Source: Pedobacter sp. L105 (GTDB taxonomy: Bacteria > Bacteroidota > Bacteroidia > Sphingobacteriales > Sphingobacteriaceae). Taken from it: a stretch of DNA of 64,000 bases. A program made the translations under genes and the position numbers. The stretch spans positions 62,001 to 126,000 of the forward strand of contig NZ_LMUP01000010.1 of NCBI RefSeq assembly GCF_009765875.1. Reading direction: 5' to 3'. The notes under the pieces are model-generated. The model saw nothing but the letters and a program-made list of their open reading frames with translations, made no database searches and was not told the origin of the DNA. Below are positions 50,197 through 59,388 of this stretch, piece after piece (positions within the stretch are counted from its first letter, which is position 1; the number at the start of each line of letters is the position of its first letter).

Positions 50197-51567
50197 TTAA
50201 ACCAGATTAGACTTCCCCTGCTCATTGTTATTATCAGTAGCAGCTACGGCAATTTCCTCTTTTTTAATTTCGGCTTTTATATCATCAATTTTTTTCTTCT
50301 CTTCAATGTAATCTACAGGTCTGATGATCATTCTTAAAGACTGGTCTTTAGAAAAATAGGCGACCATCCAATTATACAATGTATTTAACCTGTTTCTATA
50401 AGAGATCAGGGAAGCAAGGTGGATAAATAACCAGGCACACCACGCGATAAAACCTTTAAGGTGCAGTTCGGGATGAGGGAGATCAGCAACGGCTTTATTT
50501 CTGCCAATGATGGCCATGGTACCCAGATCTTTGTAAGAGAAAGCACGCAAAGGTTTATTTTCAACAGCAAGTTTTAAGTTTTCTGCCAGATTTTTACCTT
50601 GCTGAATGGCAGTCTGTGCAAGTTGAGGGTGTCCGTCCGGATAGTTAGGATCACTGGTCATGATACAAGTATCCCCGATAGCATATATATTGTCAAATCC
50701 CTCTACTTTATTGTAAGCATCAACAGACAATCTTTTCCCTCTGCCATAACTGGTATCAGGTATTCCTTCAAATTTCATCGCACTTACCCCTGCCGCCCAG
50801 ATCAGGTTTTTAGTGGGTATTTGTCTGCCATCAGAGAAAATTACTTTGTTGTCTACAAAATCACTTACATGCGTGTTCAGGATGATATTTACTCCTAATT
50901 TTGTTAATGCTGCGTAGGTATGTTCCTGAGCCTGTTTACTCATGGGTTTCAACACTGCAGATCCGCCGTCTACCAGGTAAATCTTTGCACCGGTGTGTTT
51001 AATTTCGGGATAATCTTTATGCACGATATTGGCACTCATTTCGGCGAACATGCCTGATATTTCTACTCCGGTTGGTCCTCCTCCTGCAACGACAATATTT
51101 AAATTTTCCAGAATATCTTCCTGATTAGCTGACATCGTAGCTTCTTCCACATGGGTCAGGATCCTGTTCCGCATTTGTATAGCGTCCCCTACGGTTTTCA
51201 TAGGAATGGCATTTTTCTTTACGTTTTCCATCCCGAAATAGTTGGTTTCTGCTCCACAGGCAAAAACCAGTATATCATAATCTACAGTTCCATTGGTCAA
51301 TACAATCTGGTTAGATTCAGGAACTACTTTAAGCAGTTCACCCAGTCTGAACCGCAGATTGTCTTTTTTACGAAAAAGTTTACGGAACGGATAACTGATA
51401 GCCGACGGTTCCAGAAAACCGGTTGCTACCTGGTAAATCAATGGGGGAAAAAAATTGTAATTATTTTTATCTACGAGTGTTACCTCATAATCTTTGTTAT
51501 TTCCAAGTTTCCCAGAAAGGTTGATCCCGCCGAACCCTCCTCCAATAATAACTATTTTTTTGTGCAT
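50197..51567 (-). CDS. Type II NADH:quinone oxidoreductase (NDH-2)
   Basis: 456 residues. N-terminal FAD site VIIGGGFGGINLSGKLG, NADH site IVVAGGGPTGVEISGMF (near residue 163), a second FAD segment FDNIYAIGDTCIM, and an amphipathic C-terminal stretch WCAWLFIHLASLISYRNRLNTLYN that anchors monotopic NDH-2 in the membrane. Transfers electrons from NADH to quinone without proton pumping. It lies 17 bases upstream of the OmpR regulator gene, so a shared transcript is likely. The C-terminal tail is extra-charged. Confidence 0.93.
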   Translation of the reverse strand: MHKKIVIIGGGFGGINLSGKLGNNKDYEVTLVDKNNYNFFPPLIYQVATGFLEPSAISYPFRKLFRKKDNLRFRLGELLKVVPESNQIVLTNGTVDYDILVFACGAETNYFGMENVKKNAIPMKTVGDAIQMRNRILTHVEEATMSANQEDILENLNIVVAGGGPTGVEISGMFAEMSANIVHKDYPEIKHTGAKIYLVDGGSAVLKPMSKQAQEHTYAALTKLGVNIILNTHVSDFVDNKVIFSDGRQIPTKNLIWAAGVSAMKFEGIPDTSYGRGKRLSVDAYNKVEGFDNIYAIGDTCIMTSDPNYPDGHPQLAQTAIQQGKNLAENLKLAVENKPLRAFSYKDLGTMAIIGRNKAVADLPHPELHLKGFIAWCAWLFIHLASLISYRNRLNTLYNWMVAYFSKDQSLRMIIRPVDYIEEKKKIDDIKAEIKKEEIAVAATDNNNEQGKSNLV

Positions 51568-51660
51568 AATGTATCGTTAATGGCATCTTCCAGTACAACT
51601 CTCCGGTTGTTCCAGCTCTAAGGACAGTTAAAAGTAAGGGAATGTTTTAATACATGGCCA

Positions 51661-51668
51661 CAAAAGTA
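51661..51668 (-). promoter_or_regulatory. Candidate -7 element of the NDH-2 operon
   Basis: On the minus strand this reads TACTTTTG, 93 bases before the ATG at 51567. The leader would be long, and no good -33 is seen. Confidence 0.25.
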
Positions 51669-51719
51669 AAATATACAGTAAATGTTTACTTCCCGTCAAC
51701 TTTTCAGCGCTTTTTAAAG

Positions 51720-53486
51720 CTAATTTCCCTTAGCAATTGCCCTGTATATGACGTCCTGTATCCTGCTTCTGATATTCATTTTTAGCAGTGCATCGCTCTT
51801 CACATCGGGATAGACCCTGTTGGATAAAAATATGTACACCAGGTTCTTTGTTGGATCTACCCATACCGCGGTACCGGTGTATCCCGTATGGCCGAAGGTT
51901 TTGGATGAAGCCAGGTAAGATGGATAACCTTTGGCAGGATCAGGATCTTTACGGTCGAAACCTAAACCACGACGACTTACTTTCGATTGGCCGGAAGTGA
52001 AAAGCTCTACGGTGCCAGTTTTGAAATATTGCTGCCCACCGTAGCTACCTTTGTTAAGCAGCATCTGATATAAAATGGCCAGGTCATTTGATGCAGCGAA
52101 AAATCCTGCATGACCTGCTACGCCTCCGGCCATTGCTGCACCGGGATCATCTGTAAAACCCTGTACCAGCATATCCCTAAACCATCCGTCATTTTCTGTT
52201 GTGGGTACAATTCTATCTTTAGCAAAACGGTTACGGGGTAAAAACCCTGCTGTTTGCATCCCCAATGGAGAGTAAAAATGCTGGTCCAGATAATCGTTCA
52301 TTTTTATTCCCGTTACTTTCTCTACAATTTCCTTCATGTAATACATGCTCAGGTCGCTGTATACAAACTTACCTCTGGTAATGATCTTACTTTCCAGCAT
52401 TTCCGGCCACATGATATCTTTATAATAATTGGCTCGGATAAAGTAATTATCAGCTACTTCGGTAGGATAAGCTGCTGAGCGTAATGCACTCATATCCCCG
52501 GGTTTTAGCTGTTTATAAAAAGCAATGAAAGGCGTAAATCCTGCTTCGTGCAGCATTACTTCTTTTACGCGGATATTCTTTTTATCGGTGATATCCCTCG
52601 CCCTCACAATGTATTTACTGATGGCGCTGTCCAAACTCAATTTTCCTTCTTCTACGAGCCGCATGACTTCCAGCGTGGTGGCCGAAGTTTTAGTCAGGGA
52701 GGCCATATCGAAAATATCACTGGTTCTCATTTCCCTGTCGCCGGTATAAGTTTGTTTGCCAAAGGCCTGCTGAAAGATCACCTTGCCATCTTTTAATACC
52801 ATCACTACCCCTCCAGGCGTTGCTTTTGCTGCAATGGCTTCTTTCATGATGATACCAATGCTATCCAGGTAATGCTGGTTTACGCCAGCCTCTTCGGGTA
52901 CGGAATATTTTAAGCGAATAGCCGGGCTGCCGTTTAAACCAATTCCGCCGAAGAGCATCTGGCCCAGTGCCGAAGCACTTTCCTGTGTATCGTCCTTACA
53001 CCAGAGTACTGGTGAATGAAAAGAGCTAAAAAAAGCGGTGTGATCCTGCTTACCCGAAATCACTACCACCACTTTTTTCGTTTTTTCCAGTTCCTGCAGG
53101 AAACCAAATAATTGCGCATTGAAGGTACCCGCTGCAGATAGTTGAACAATGATGGTCTGGTATAACTTCAGGTCGTCATCTAAATGGTGATAACCGGTTA
53201 AATCTGAAAGATGCTCAGCCTGAACCGAATCAACTTTACAGTATTTATTCAACAAGGCGTTAAAAAGAGCTCCATGTGATGCACCCAGGTTAACACTTGC
53301 AGCAGAAAGCTGTTCCAGTTGAACAAAAGGCACCAGGTGATTTTCATTGTGCAGCAAAACGGTACGAGCTTCTACCTGTTTTTCATGCTGCAGCCACAAT
53401 ACGTTATCTGCATGGTTCTGGGCGCCTGCTTGTTTGGCCAGGCCTAAAGACAGGAACAGGAGTAAAAAAGCGGGATTGAATTTCAT
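51720..53486 (-). CDS. Class-C beta-lactamase-type serine hydrolase (S12) with an orphan GH3 C-terminal-like domain
   Basis: 588 residues. A signal peptide ends near AGAQ. Residues about 25-200 look like the C-terminal domain of family 3 glycoside hydrolases (LLHNENHLVPFVQLEQL, AGTFNAQLFGFLQEL, FGGIGLNGSPAIRLKYSV). The S12 domain follows: nucleophile Ser263 and Lys266 in MASLTKTS, a Tyr in YSDLSMYYMKE, and GHTGYTGTAVWVDP. Common Bacteroidota relatives are about 1000 residues, GH3 catalytic plus S12. Here the GH3 catalytic half is absent and the signal peptide is fused straight to the remainder. Probably a periplasmic D-amino acid amidase/esterase on cell wall fragments; it lies 8 bases after anmK. 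Confidence 0.85.
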   Translation of the reverse strand: MKFNPAFLLLFLSLGLAKQAGAQNHADNVLWLQHEKQVEARTVLLHNENHLVPFVQLEQLSAASVNLGASHGALFNALLNKYCKVDSVQAEHLSDLTGYHHLDDDLKLYQTIIVQLSAAGTFNAQLFGFLQELEKTKKVVVVISGKQDHTAFFSSFHSPVLWCKDDTQESASALGQMLFGGIGLNGSPAIRLKYSVPEEAGVNQHYLDSIGIIMKEAIAAKATPGGVVMVLKDGKVIFQQAFGKQTYTGDREMRTSDIFDMASLTKTSATTLEVMRLVEEGKLSLDSAISKYIVRARDITDKKNIRVKEVMLHEAGFTPFIAFYKQLKPGDMSALRSAAYPTEVADNYFIRANYYKDIMWPEMLESKIITRGKFVYSDLSMYYMKEIVEKVTGIKMNDYLDQHFYSPLGMQTAGFLPRNRFAKDRIVPTTENDGWFRDMLVQGFTDDPGAAMAGGVAGHAGFFAASNDLAILYQMLLNKGSYGGQQYFKTGTVELFTSGQSKVSRRGLGFDRKDPDPAKGYPSYLASSKTFGHTGYTGTAVWVDPTKNLVYIFLSNRVYPDVKSDALLKMNIRSRIQDVIYRAIAKGN

Positions 53487-53494
53487 AAGGTTAT

Positions 53495-54688
53495 TTATTT
53501 AGGGAGACTGATCTTACCCATTGTTATATTGGGCATACCAGGACGGGAACCAAAATCGGTTTGTCCGCCTGCTACACATTCATTCGCCAGTAAAGCAAAG
53601 AGCACTGCTTCTTTAGCATCGGGATTGATACCTAATTCAGCGGTATCCCTTAGTGGGAGTCCTAACCCCTCGCTCAGTTTCTGCACCAGCAGTGGATTAT
53701 GCATTCCGCCACCACTCAGGTAGATCACAAAGTCCTGTTCATTGATAGAATTTCTGATTGCACCGATGATGGTTCTGGCAGTAAATTCATTTAATGAAGC
53801 CAATATATCTTCATTGGACAGCTCTTCTTCCCCGGCTGCTTTTTGCGCTGCACGCAGGTAAGCCAGGTTAAACAATTCTGGCCCTGTGGTTCTTGGAAAA
53901 GGCTGATCAAAAAAAGCTGTATTCATCAGTTCCCTGACCAGTGTTTCACTTACGGTTCCGGATTTTGCCAGTGCCGCATCCTGATCATAATATTTACCCG
54001 GGTAGCGGTGCTGTACAAACTGATCCATCAGGGTATTTCCAGGGCCTACATCTGTAGAGAACAGCTGACCCGCATTTCTTCCGGCCGGGAGATAAGTAAA
54101 GTTAGCTATCCCTCCTATATTAAGCAATATCCTGCTTTCTGAGTTGCTGGAAAACAAAAGATGGTCTCCATAGATAGCCAACGGGGCGCCTTCACCACCG
54201 GCAGCAATATGCTTCTGCCTGAAGTCGCTTAACGTGATGATTCCAGTTTCTACGGCGATATGGTCGCCGTCACCTATCTGTAAAGTTGAATTTGGAAAAG
54301 AGGCCAGTTTATGGAGTGAAATCGGTGCATGAAATATCGTCTGCCCGTGGCTGGCAATCAGGTCTACTGATTCGGCAGGGTATTTCCATTTATGCAGTGC
54401 GGCCAGGATCAGCTTTGCAGAATAAGAACCGATCACTGCATTCATTAGGGTTACCTTTTGCAGATCGGCCTCTTTTTTAAAGGCAATAGCTTTTAGCTCT
54501 TCCTTAAACTGCTTTTCATAGGGGGCGGTGGTGAATTGTAGTAACTCAACTGTTGTCTCCAGCCCCATCCCTGTAAATTTGCACAAGGCAATATCCAGCC
54601 CATCCATTGAGGTACCAGACATCAGGCCAATAATGATTCTGGAAGGTGCGTCAGCAATCTGTGCTAATTTTGAAATTTGATCGTTCAT
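53495..54688 (-). CDS. anmK: 1,6-anhydro-N-acetylmuramic acid kinase
   Basis: Opens and phosphorylates anhydro-MurNAc with ATP to give MurNAc-6-phosphate during peptidoglycan recycling. The 397 residues have the ATP motif IIGLMSGTSMDGLDIALCKF, catalytic/sugar-site blocks IASHGQTIFHAP, LNIGGIANFTYLP and STDVGPGNTLMDQFVQ, and the C-terminal LSGGGMHNPLLVQKL. It lies between acvB (upstream, 51 bases) and the S12 hydrolase, in an envelope gene run. No murQ etherase is visible. Confidence 0.96.
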   Translation of the reverse strand: MNDQISKLAQIADAPSRIIIGLMSGTSMDGLDIALCKFTGMGLETTVELLQFTTAPYEKQFKEELKAIAFKKEADLQKVTLMNAVIGSYSAKLILAALHKWKYPAESVDLIASHGQTIFHAPISLHKLASFPNSTLQIGDGDHIAVETGIITLSDFRQKHIAAGGEGAPLAIYGDHLLFSSNSESRILLNIGGIANFTYLPAGRNAGQLFSTDVGPGNTLMDQFVQHRYPGKYYDQDAALAKSGTVSETLVRELMNTAFFDQPFPRTTGPELFNLAYLRAAQKAAGEEELSNEDILASLNEFTARTIIGAIRNSINEQDFVIYLSGGGMHNPLLVQKLSEGLGLPLRDTAELGINPDAKEAVLFALLANECVAGGQTDFGSRPGMPNITMGKISLPK

Positions 54689-54739
54689 TATGAAGCAATT
54701 GATTTGCTGGCTGAATATACAGACTGTAGTTTAAAAATG

Positions 54740-56176
54740 CTATTGCTGCGGAATAAATTTAAGAAATGCATTGGCTATACCCTGGAAGTCGCCGTCAAAG
54801 TGATGGTCGCCGGGAATGATGTCTACCTTAAGACCTGCCTGCTCGAACTTCTCAGGAATCTCATTTCCTTCTGCCTTGCCAAAAAAGCTAACAGCAGGAA
54901 TAGTTTTCATCTTCTTCATTTCGGGCAAAACGTTATAGGTTTCGGGTGTTTCATCACCTATGCTTAGCATATCCAGGATATGGATTTCAAAATCTGCCGT
55001 TACATCTGGTGATAAGGCCAGCACGGCTGCCAGACGCGATTTTAAAGCCGGTTCAAAACGTGCCGCAACAAAAGGAACTACCGACGCACCAAAAGAATAA
55101 CCGGCAAGTACAAACTTCTCTTTACCCAGCTGCGCGGCATAATGTAAGATAGCCTTGCTCAGGTCTTCTGTAGTTTGATTGGGTGTTCTGGTGTTCCAGA
55201 AATACTTCTGTGCATCCAGGCCAACTACAGAAAGTCCTTTTTCTGCCATTGCTTCGGCCAGCGACTGGTCAAAGCTGGTCCATCCTCCGTCACCGGAGAT
55301 CATCAATACCATAGGGAGATTACTTTTCTTTGGGGAAGGAATAACAATTAAAGGAAGGTTATTTCCATAAGGGGTAACCGGCTGTGTTTTTAGCGTTACA
55401 TTTTCTGCCTGCTTACGCTCTGCAAAAGATTGTGTGTTTAATATTTTCTGGAAAGCCTCATTGAACTGTGGCAGCCAGTTATCAGCAATAGAAAAACCAT
55501 GACCTACTTTGGGAAGGTCGATCAGTTCTGCCATTGGCATTCCTTTTAAAAAGGCTGCGGTAGCCGTATAAGGACAGGTTTGATCTTTAAAACCGTTTAA
55601 TACTATAAATGGTTCCGTAAGACTTTCAGTTCTTTCCAGCCAGTAAGATACACCCGGCTTTAGTACGTGCTGGGTTAAACCGCTTCCTTTGCACAAAGGT
55701 CTTTTAATTTCTATATCGGGACAAAAGCCCAGGGCTATAGCTCCCTTAAAAGTATTGGCGGGTGCTTGCGCCAGTATGCCGTAGATTAAAGTGGCTCCAT
55801 AGGAATAACCTACCAGGATGGGCTTGGAATACGTGACCAGCTTGTACTTTTTCTGGATCATTAAACTGATCCGTTCAAAATCTGCCGCCGGGTAATAACA
55901 CTCTGCTTTTGATCTGGCCAATCCGTTTTTATAAGTTTTAGCATCTATCCCCAAAACCAGTGCACCCTGATTGGCAATATCTTTCGCCATATTGATCACC
56001 CCGTCTTTCCAGCCTCCGTCGCCAGAAACAAAAAGCACTACCGATGTAGGTGTTTTTACAGGATGATAAACAATGACTTTTCCAAAAATCCCGTAAGTAA
56101 GGGAATCTATAGTTACCGCATAGGTTGAACTGCTTAACGCAAAAAACAGCGTTAATAGTAGAAGTATTCGCTTCAT
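54740..56176 (-). CDS. acvB: AcvB/VirJ-family alpha/beta hydrolase (probable aminoacyl-phosphatidylglycerol hydrolase)
   Basis: 478 residues with an N-terminal signal peptide (MKRILLLLTLFFALSSSTYA). It consists of two VirJ-like alpha/beta-hydrolase halves: each has a SGDGGW motif (near residues 51 and 291) and a nucleophile elbow, GYSYGATLIYG and GYSFGASVVPF. The second half shows VVGLDAQKYFWNTRTPNQT, the family hallmark. In Agrobacterium, AcvB hydrolyses lysyl-PG made by LpiA/MprF. Here it lies 4 bases after mprF in the same order as the rhizobial lpiA-atvA operon, so the same periplasmic role is inferred. Confidence 0.88.
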   Translation of the reverse strand: MKRILLLLTLFFALSSSTYAVTIDSLTYGIFGKVIVYHPVKTPTSVVLFVSGDGGWKDGVINMAKDIANQGALVLGIDAKTYKNGLARSKAECYYPAADFERISLMIQKKYKLVTYSKPILVGYSYGATLIYGILAQAPANTFKGAIALGFCPDIEIKRPLCKGSGLTQHVLKPGVSYWLERTESLTEPFIVLNGFKDQTCPYTATAAFLKGMPMAELIDLPKVGHGFSIADNWLPQFNEAFQKILNTQSFAERKQAENVTLKTQPVTPYGNNLPLIVIPSPKKSNLPMVLMISGDGGWTSFDQSLAEAMAEKGLSVVGLDAQKYFWNTRTPNQTTEDLSKAILHYAAQLGKEKFVLAGYSFGASVVPFVAARFEPALKSRLAAVLALSPDVTADFEIHILDMLSIGDETPETYNVLPEMKKMKTIPAVSFFGKAEGNEIPEKFEQAGLKVDIIPGDHHFDGDFQGIANAFLKFIPQQ

Positions 56177-56180
56177 TAAA

Positions 56181-58775
56181 TTATGGTTTAATCACTTTTG
56201 ATAATACTGCAGGCACTTGTATCAGGTCATAATCCTGATCGTATACCAGGTATTTATTATGCCAAACCGGAGAGAACTTATCTTTTGCATCTCTTAATCC
56301 CTTATAATGAGAGAAAGATCTTATCTTTTCATAAGCAAACTTCATGGAACGTTCTGTCAGGTTTTTAGGATCATCCAATCCTGATAGAGGGGCAAAACCC
56401 AGATTTACTGACGTGCAATTAATCGCTTTCAGGTATTTGAACAGTTCCACTAAGATAAAGTCAATCACCCCATTTGGTGCATCGTTGGTTTTCCGGATCA
56501 GGTCGTAAGTTCCTTCGCCCTCGGCATAATCGGGGATCACATTGAGAAAAGCCACAATTTTCTCTTCTGAATTTTCTACCGTAATGATGGTTTGTTTTTT
56601 CAATTCGTCCCAGATGAACATGCCCTGAGAGAAAACTATTTCTTCACGTTCCGTTTCAGCCAGCCATTCATCAGATACATTTTTGATTTTTTGTAATAAA
56701 CCATCTTTTATCGGTGCGATATAGAGTTTACTCTTATACCCTTGATCAGATACCTTTTTGAGGGCATTCCTTATAGATTTCCTGTTGCCGCCATCCAGGG
56801 TGAAAGTAGTCAGATCCACCACTCCCTCCTGCCCTAAGTACAATCTTTTTTTACCAGAGGCGATAAAAGGTGCCAGGTTTTCTTCGGCTACGCGGTAATA
56901 GAAACTTTTCACCCCGCTTTCAAAACAATACTTATCAAAAGATTTGATCAGGGCTTTCTGGTTTTCAGGTGCCGTGACTGGTGATTCCAATACGACAGCG
57001 AAATTCCCTGTTATCCTGTAAGAGATAAAACCTTCAATTTCAGGGGTCTCGTAGATCAGTTTATCCTGATAAGTTTTGAAGTAATCCATGGCAGAGTTGC
57101 CATGTTTTTCTACCTGTTGCCTTGCATAAGCAAATTCTTCAGGAGTAGTTACATCTTTAATAATATAAGGACGGATCAGTGTATAGACCAGGAAGCCAAT
57201 AGAAAGGAAACCGCTGATGTTGATGGACAGCAAAAATCCCCTGGCAAAAGCATCCTGCGGTACCAGGTCTGCACTTTCTACCAGCACAAAATTTTCAAGC
57301 GTATACTTTACCGATTGTACAAAACTAAAATCTACATTAAAGTGCCTCGAATCCAGGAAGTAAAATCCAATGATACCATATAGAACAACACCTCCGATAC
57401 TTAAAAGCATGGTTTGTATCCCCAGAAAACGTAACCTTGAATTGTGTTTTACGTAATATTCTTTTCTGGAAGTGATCAGGGCGACGATAACGATCAGTGA
57501 AAAACAGGCTTCTTCATAATCAATCGCCTTGGTAAGGTTACCGATCAGCGACAGCAAACACAGAGCAAGGGCAAAATACCAGGCCATTTTTAAGCCTTTC
57601 AGCATAAATGCTGCGGTAACCAGCAAGAATAAACCTGCTACCAGTACAAAATAATTGGATGCTGCAATGGCCGAAACGGGAAGGAAGTTCTGTAAAAAGA
57701 CCAGCCTTTCCGGAATCGCCGGTGTTAATACTGAAACAACGTTAACAATGCCCAGCGCTAAGATCAGTAATGCCGGAACAATACGCATCAGCAGTTTATT
57801 GATCTTCAGCAGGAAGCTTAAAGCACCAATCAGCAGAGGTATCCAGAACTCCATAAAACGGTAAAGGAAAGTAATACTTACTGCTGAAGCATCAGAATAA
57901 CCCAATTTAATCAGCATGAAAGTCATGGATGCTTCGACCGCACCTAAACCCCTTAAAAATGGCGAAATAATCAGAAATATAACGCCTACGATATAACTTA
58001 CCGTGGCTATGGTTAACGACGGAGGCAGGTTTAAAGCCACCATCGCAATATAAATGTGTGTAATACCAATGATCTCGATCAGCATGCTGAACAGAAAAGT
58101 ATGGATAAAGCTCTTCCGTTCTATTTTGTTTTCCCTGAACTCCCCAAGAAACACATCCACCATCGGTATGTATTTTACAATCAGCTGGTAGAGTTTACCA
58201 TTGGTAGCAATAGATCTGTAAATTAAGTAGATACCTCCTATCAATACAAAAACGGCGATCAGGCCAAACCATTCCTGTGTGCCGATAGTTCCTTCAATAA
58301 TGGCGTAGATAAATACCGGGACGGCAATAACTACTACAGAAAGAATCCCTACAAAACCATAAATGGAAGAAGCGAAGTTGATCTGCGATTTTGAAACACC
58401 CTTTTTCTCGATATTCCCACTAAAGAAAGCCAGTGAAGAAACGCCTCCCGCAGGCAAAAAAACACTTACAAAGTTCCTTTTGAGGTAAAGCGTGGTAGAG
58501 TCTGCCAGGGACACCTTACTGCCCACGGATGCAAAGGAAGCCTTATACATTAAACCGTGGACAAATAAATAGATGATGCTTAAAATTATCCCTCCAGTGA
58601 CCCAGTCCCATCTTGAAGTGAACACGAGGTGTTTAACCTGTGTAAGTTCTCCTTTCTCGTGATCGATATACCATATGCCTAAACCAATAAAAAATATGGT
58701 AAACAGATAACTGGCAATGGTTTTATAATTTTCGCGTATAAAAGGTAACGGATTATATTGAGTTGGGAATTTCAT
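56181..58775 (-). CDS. mprF: Phosphatidylglycerol aminoacyltransferase (lysyltransferase) MprF/LpiA
   Basis: 864 residues. The N-terminal 14-helix flippase-like region (about 20-520; LPTG_flippase type) carries LKRNFVSVFLPAGGVSSLAFFSG. The C-terminal DUF2156 (about 540-850) is the aminoacyl transferase with LGFAPLSGLDDP near the end. It attaches an amino acid, usually Lys, from aminoacyl-tRNA to PG and flips the product outward, lowering surface charge and giving resistance to cationic peptides. Which amino acid is used is not determined. A TACTTTTG element lies 35 bases upstream. Confidence 0.93.
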   Translation of the reverse strand: MKFPTQYNPLPFIRENYKTIASYLFTIFFIGLGIWYIDHEKGELTQVKHLVFTSRWDWVTGGIILSIIYLFVHGLMYKASFASVGSKVSLADSTTLYLKRNFVSVFLPAGGVSSLAFFSGNIEKKGVSKSQINFASSIYGFVGILSVVVIAVPVFIYAIIEGTIGTQEWFGLIAVFVLIGGIYLIYRSIATNGKLYQLIVKYIPMVDVFLGEFRENKIERKSFIHTFLFSMLIEIIGITHIYIAMVALNLPPSLTIATVSYIVGVIFLIISPFLRGLGAVEASMTFMLIKLGYSDASAVSITFLYRFMEFWIPLLIGALSFLLKINKLLMRIVPALLILALGIVNVVSVLTPAIPERLVFLQNFLPVSAIAASNYFVLVAGLFLLVTAAFMLKGLKMAWYFALALCLLSLIGNLTKAIDYEEACFSLIVIVALITSRKEYYVKHNSRLRFLGIQTMLLSIGGVVLYGIIGFYFLDSRHFNVDFSFVQSVKYTLENFVLVESADLVPQDAFARGFLLSINISGFLSIGFLVYTLIRPYIIKDVTTPEEFAYARQQVEKHGNSAMDYFKTYQDKLIYETPEIEGFISYRITGNFAVVLESPVTAPENQKALIKSFDKYCFESGVKSFYYRVAEENLAPFIASGKKRLYLGQEGVVDLTTFTLDGGNRKSIRNALKKVSDQGYKSKLYIAPIKDGLLQKIKNVSDEWLAETEREEIVFSQGMFIWDELKKQTIITVENSEEKIVAFLNVIPDYAEGEGTYDLIRKTNDAPNGVIDFILVELFKYLKAINCTSVNLGFAPLSGLDDPKNLTERSMKFAYEKIRSFSHYKGLRDAKDKFSPVWHNKYLVYDQDYDLIQVPAVLSKVIKP

Positions 58776-58810
58776 AAATGGGCGTCACGTTTCTGAAAGG
58801 TAAGAACTGA

Positions 58811-58818
58811 CAAAAGTA
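58811..58818 (-). promoter_or_regulatory. Candidate -7 element of the mprF operon
   Basis: On the minus strand this reads TACTTTTG, 35 bases before the mprF ATG, between the DsbA-like gene's stop and mprF. Confidence 0.35.
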
Positions 58819-58854
58819 TAACAATTCTCCTCATTTAAGACATTAGCGGAAAAA

Positions 58855-59388
58855 TTAGCTTAAACTACTCAGGTACTCCATAAAAGGTTCATATTCCCAG
58901 TCGCCATCATACCTGCTGCCGTTTATAAAAAAGGAAGGTGTACCATTTACCCCGCTTTCTACTCCGCCCATAAAACTGTCCTGAACTTTATCCGCATATT
59001 GTTCTTTTTCCATTGCAGCTACAAAATCATTTTCAGGGATCTTCAGTTCATTGGCATAATCTACCAGATAAGAATCGTCCAGTGCGTCCTGGTGTTCAAA
59101 TAAAAGATCGTGGTATTCCCAGAATTTACCACTGGCATCAGCGGCCTCTGCGGCCTCTGCAGCATGCTGGGCATGTGGATGTACTTCGGCAAGCGGGAAG
59201 CTTCGGTATACGAAGGCGAGGTCTTTACCAAAGTGTTTTTGAATCTTTTTGAGTATACCATAGGCACGTCCGCAATGCACGCATTCAAAATCTCCGTATT
59301 CTACCAAAACTATAGGCGCATCTAAACTGCCCTGGATATGGTCTTTTTTACTAACCGCAATGGTTAAATCATTTGCATTATCAATCAT
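58855..59388 (-). CDS. DsbA/FrnE-type thioredoxin-fold protein without signal peptide
   Basis: 177 residues. The active site is CVHC (Cys36 and Cys39) in YGDFECVHCGRAYG, followed by a helical insert and the cis-Pro loop GVNGTPSFFINGSRYDG. It fits the Bdbd/DsbG-like thiol family. There is no signal peptide or anchor, so it should act in the cytoplasm. It overlaps the peroxiredoxin gene by 8 bases; together they may form a small peroxide or electron-passing pair. The CxxC residues differ from the CPHC of classical DsbA. Confidence 0.88.
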   Translation of the reverse strand: MIDNANDLTIAVSKKDHIQGSLDAPIVLVEYGDFECVHCGRAYGILKKIQKHFGKDLAFVYRSFPLAEVHPHAQHAAEAAEAADASGKFWEYHDLLFEHQDALDDSYLVDYANELKIPENDFVAAMEKEQYADKVQDSFMGGVESGVNGTPSFFINGSRYDGDWEYEPFMEYLSSLS

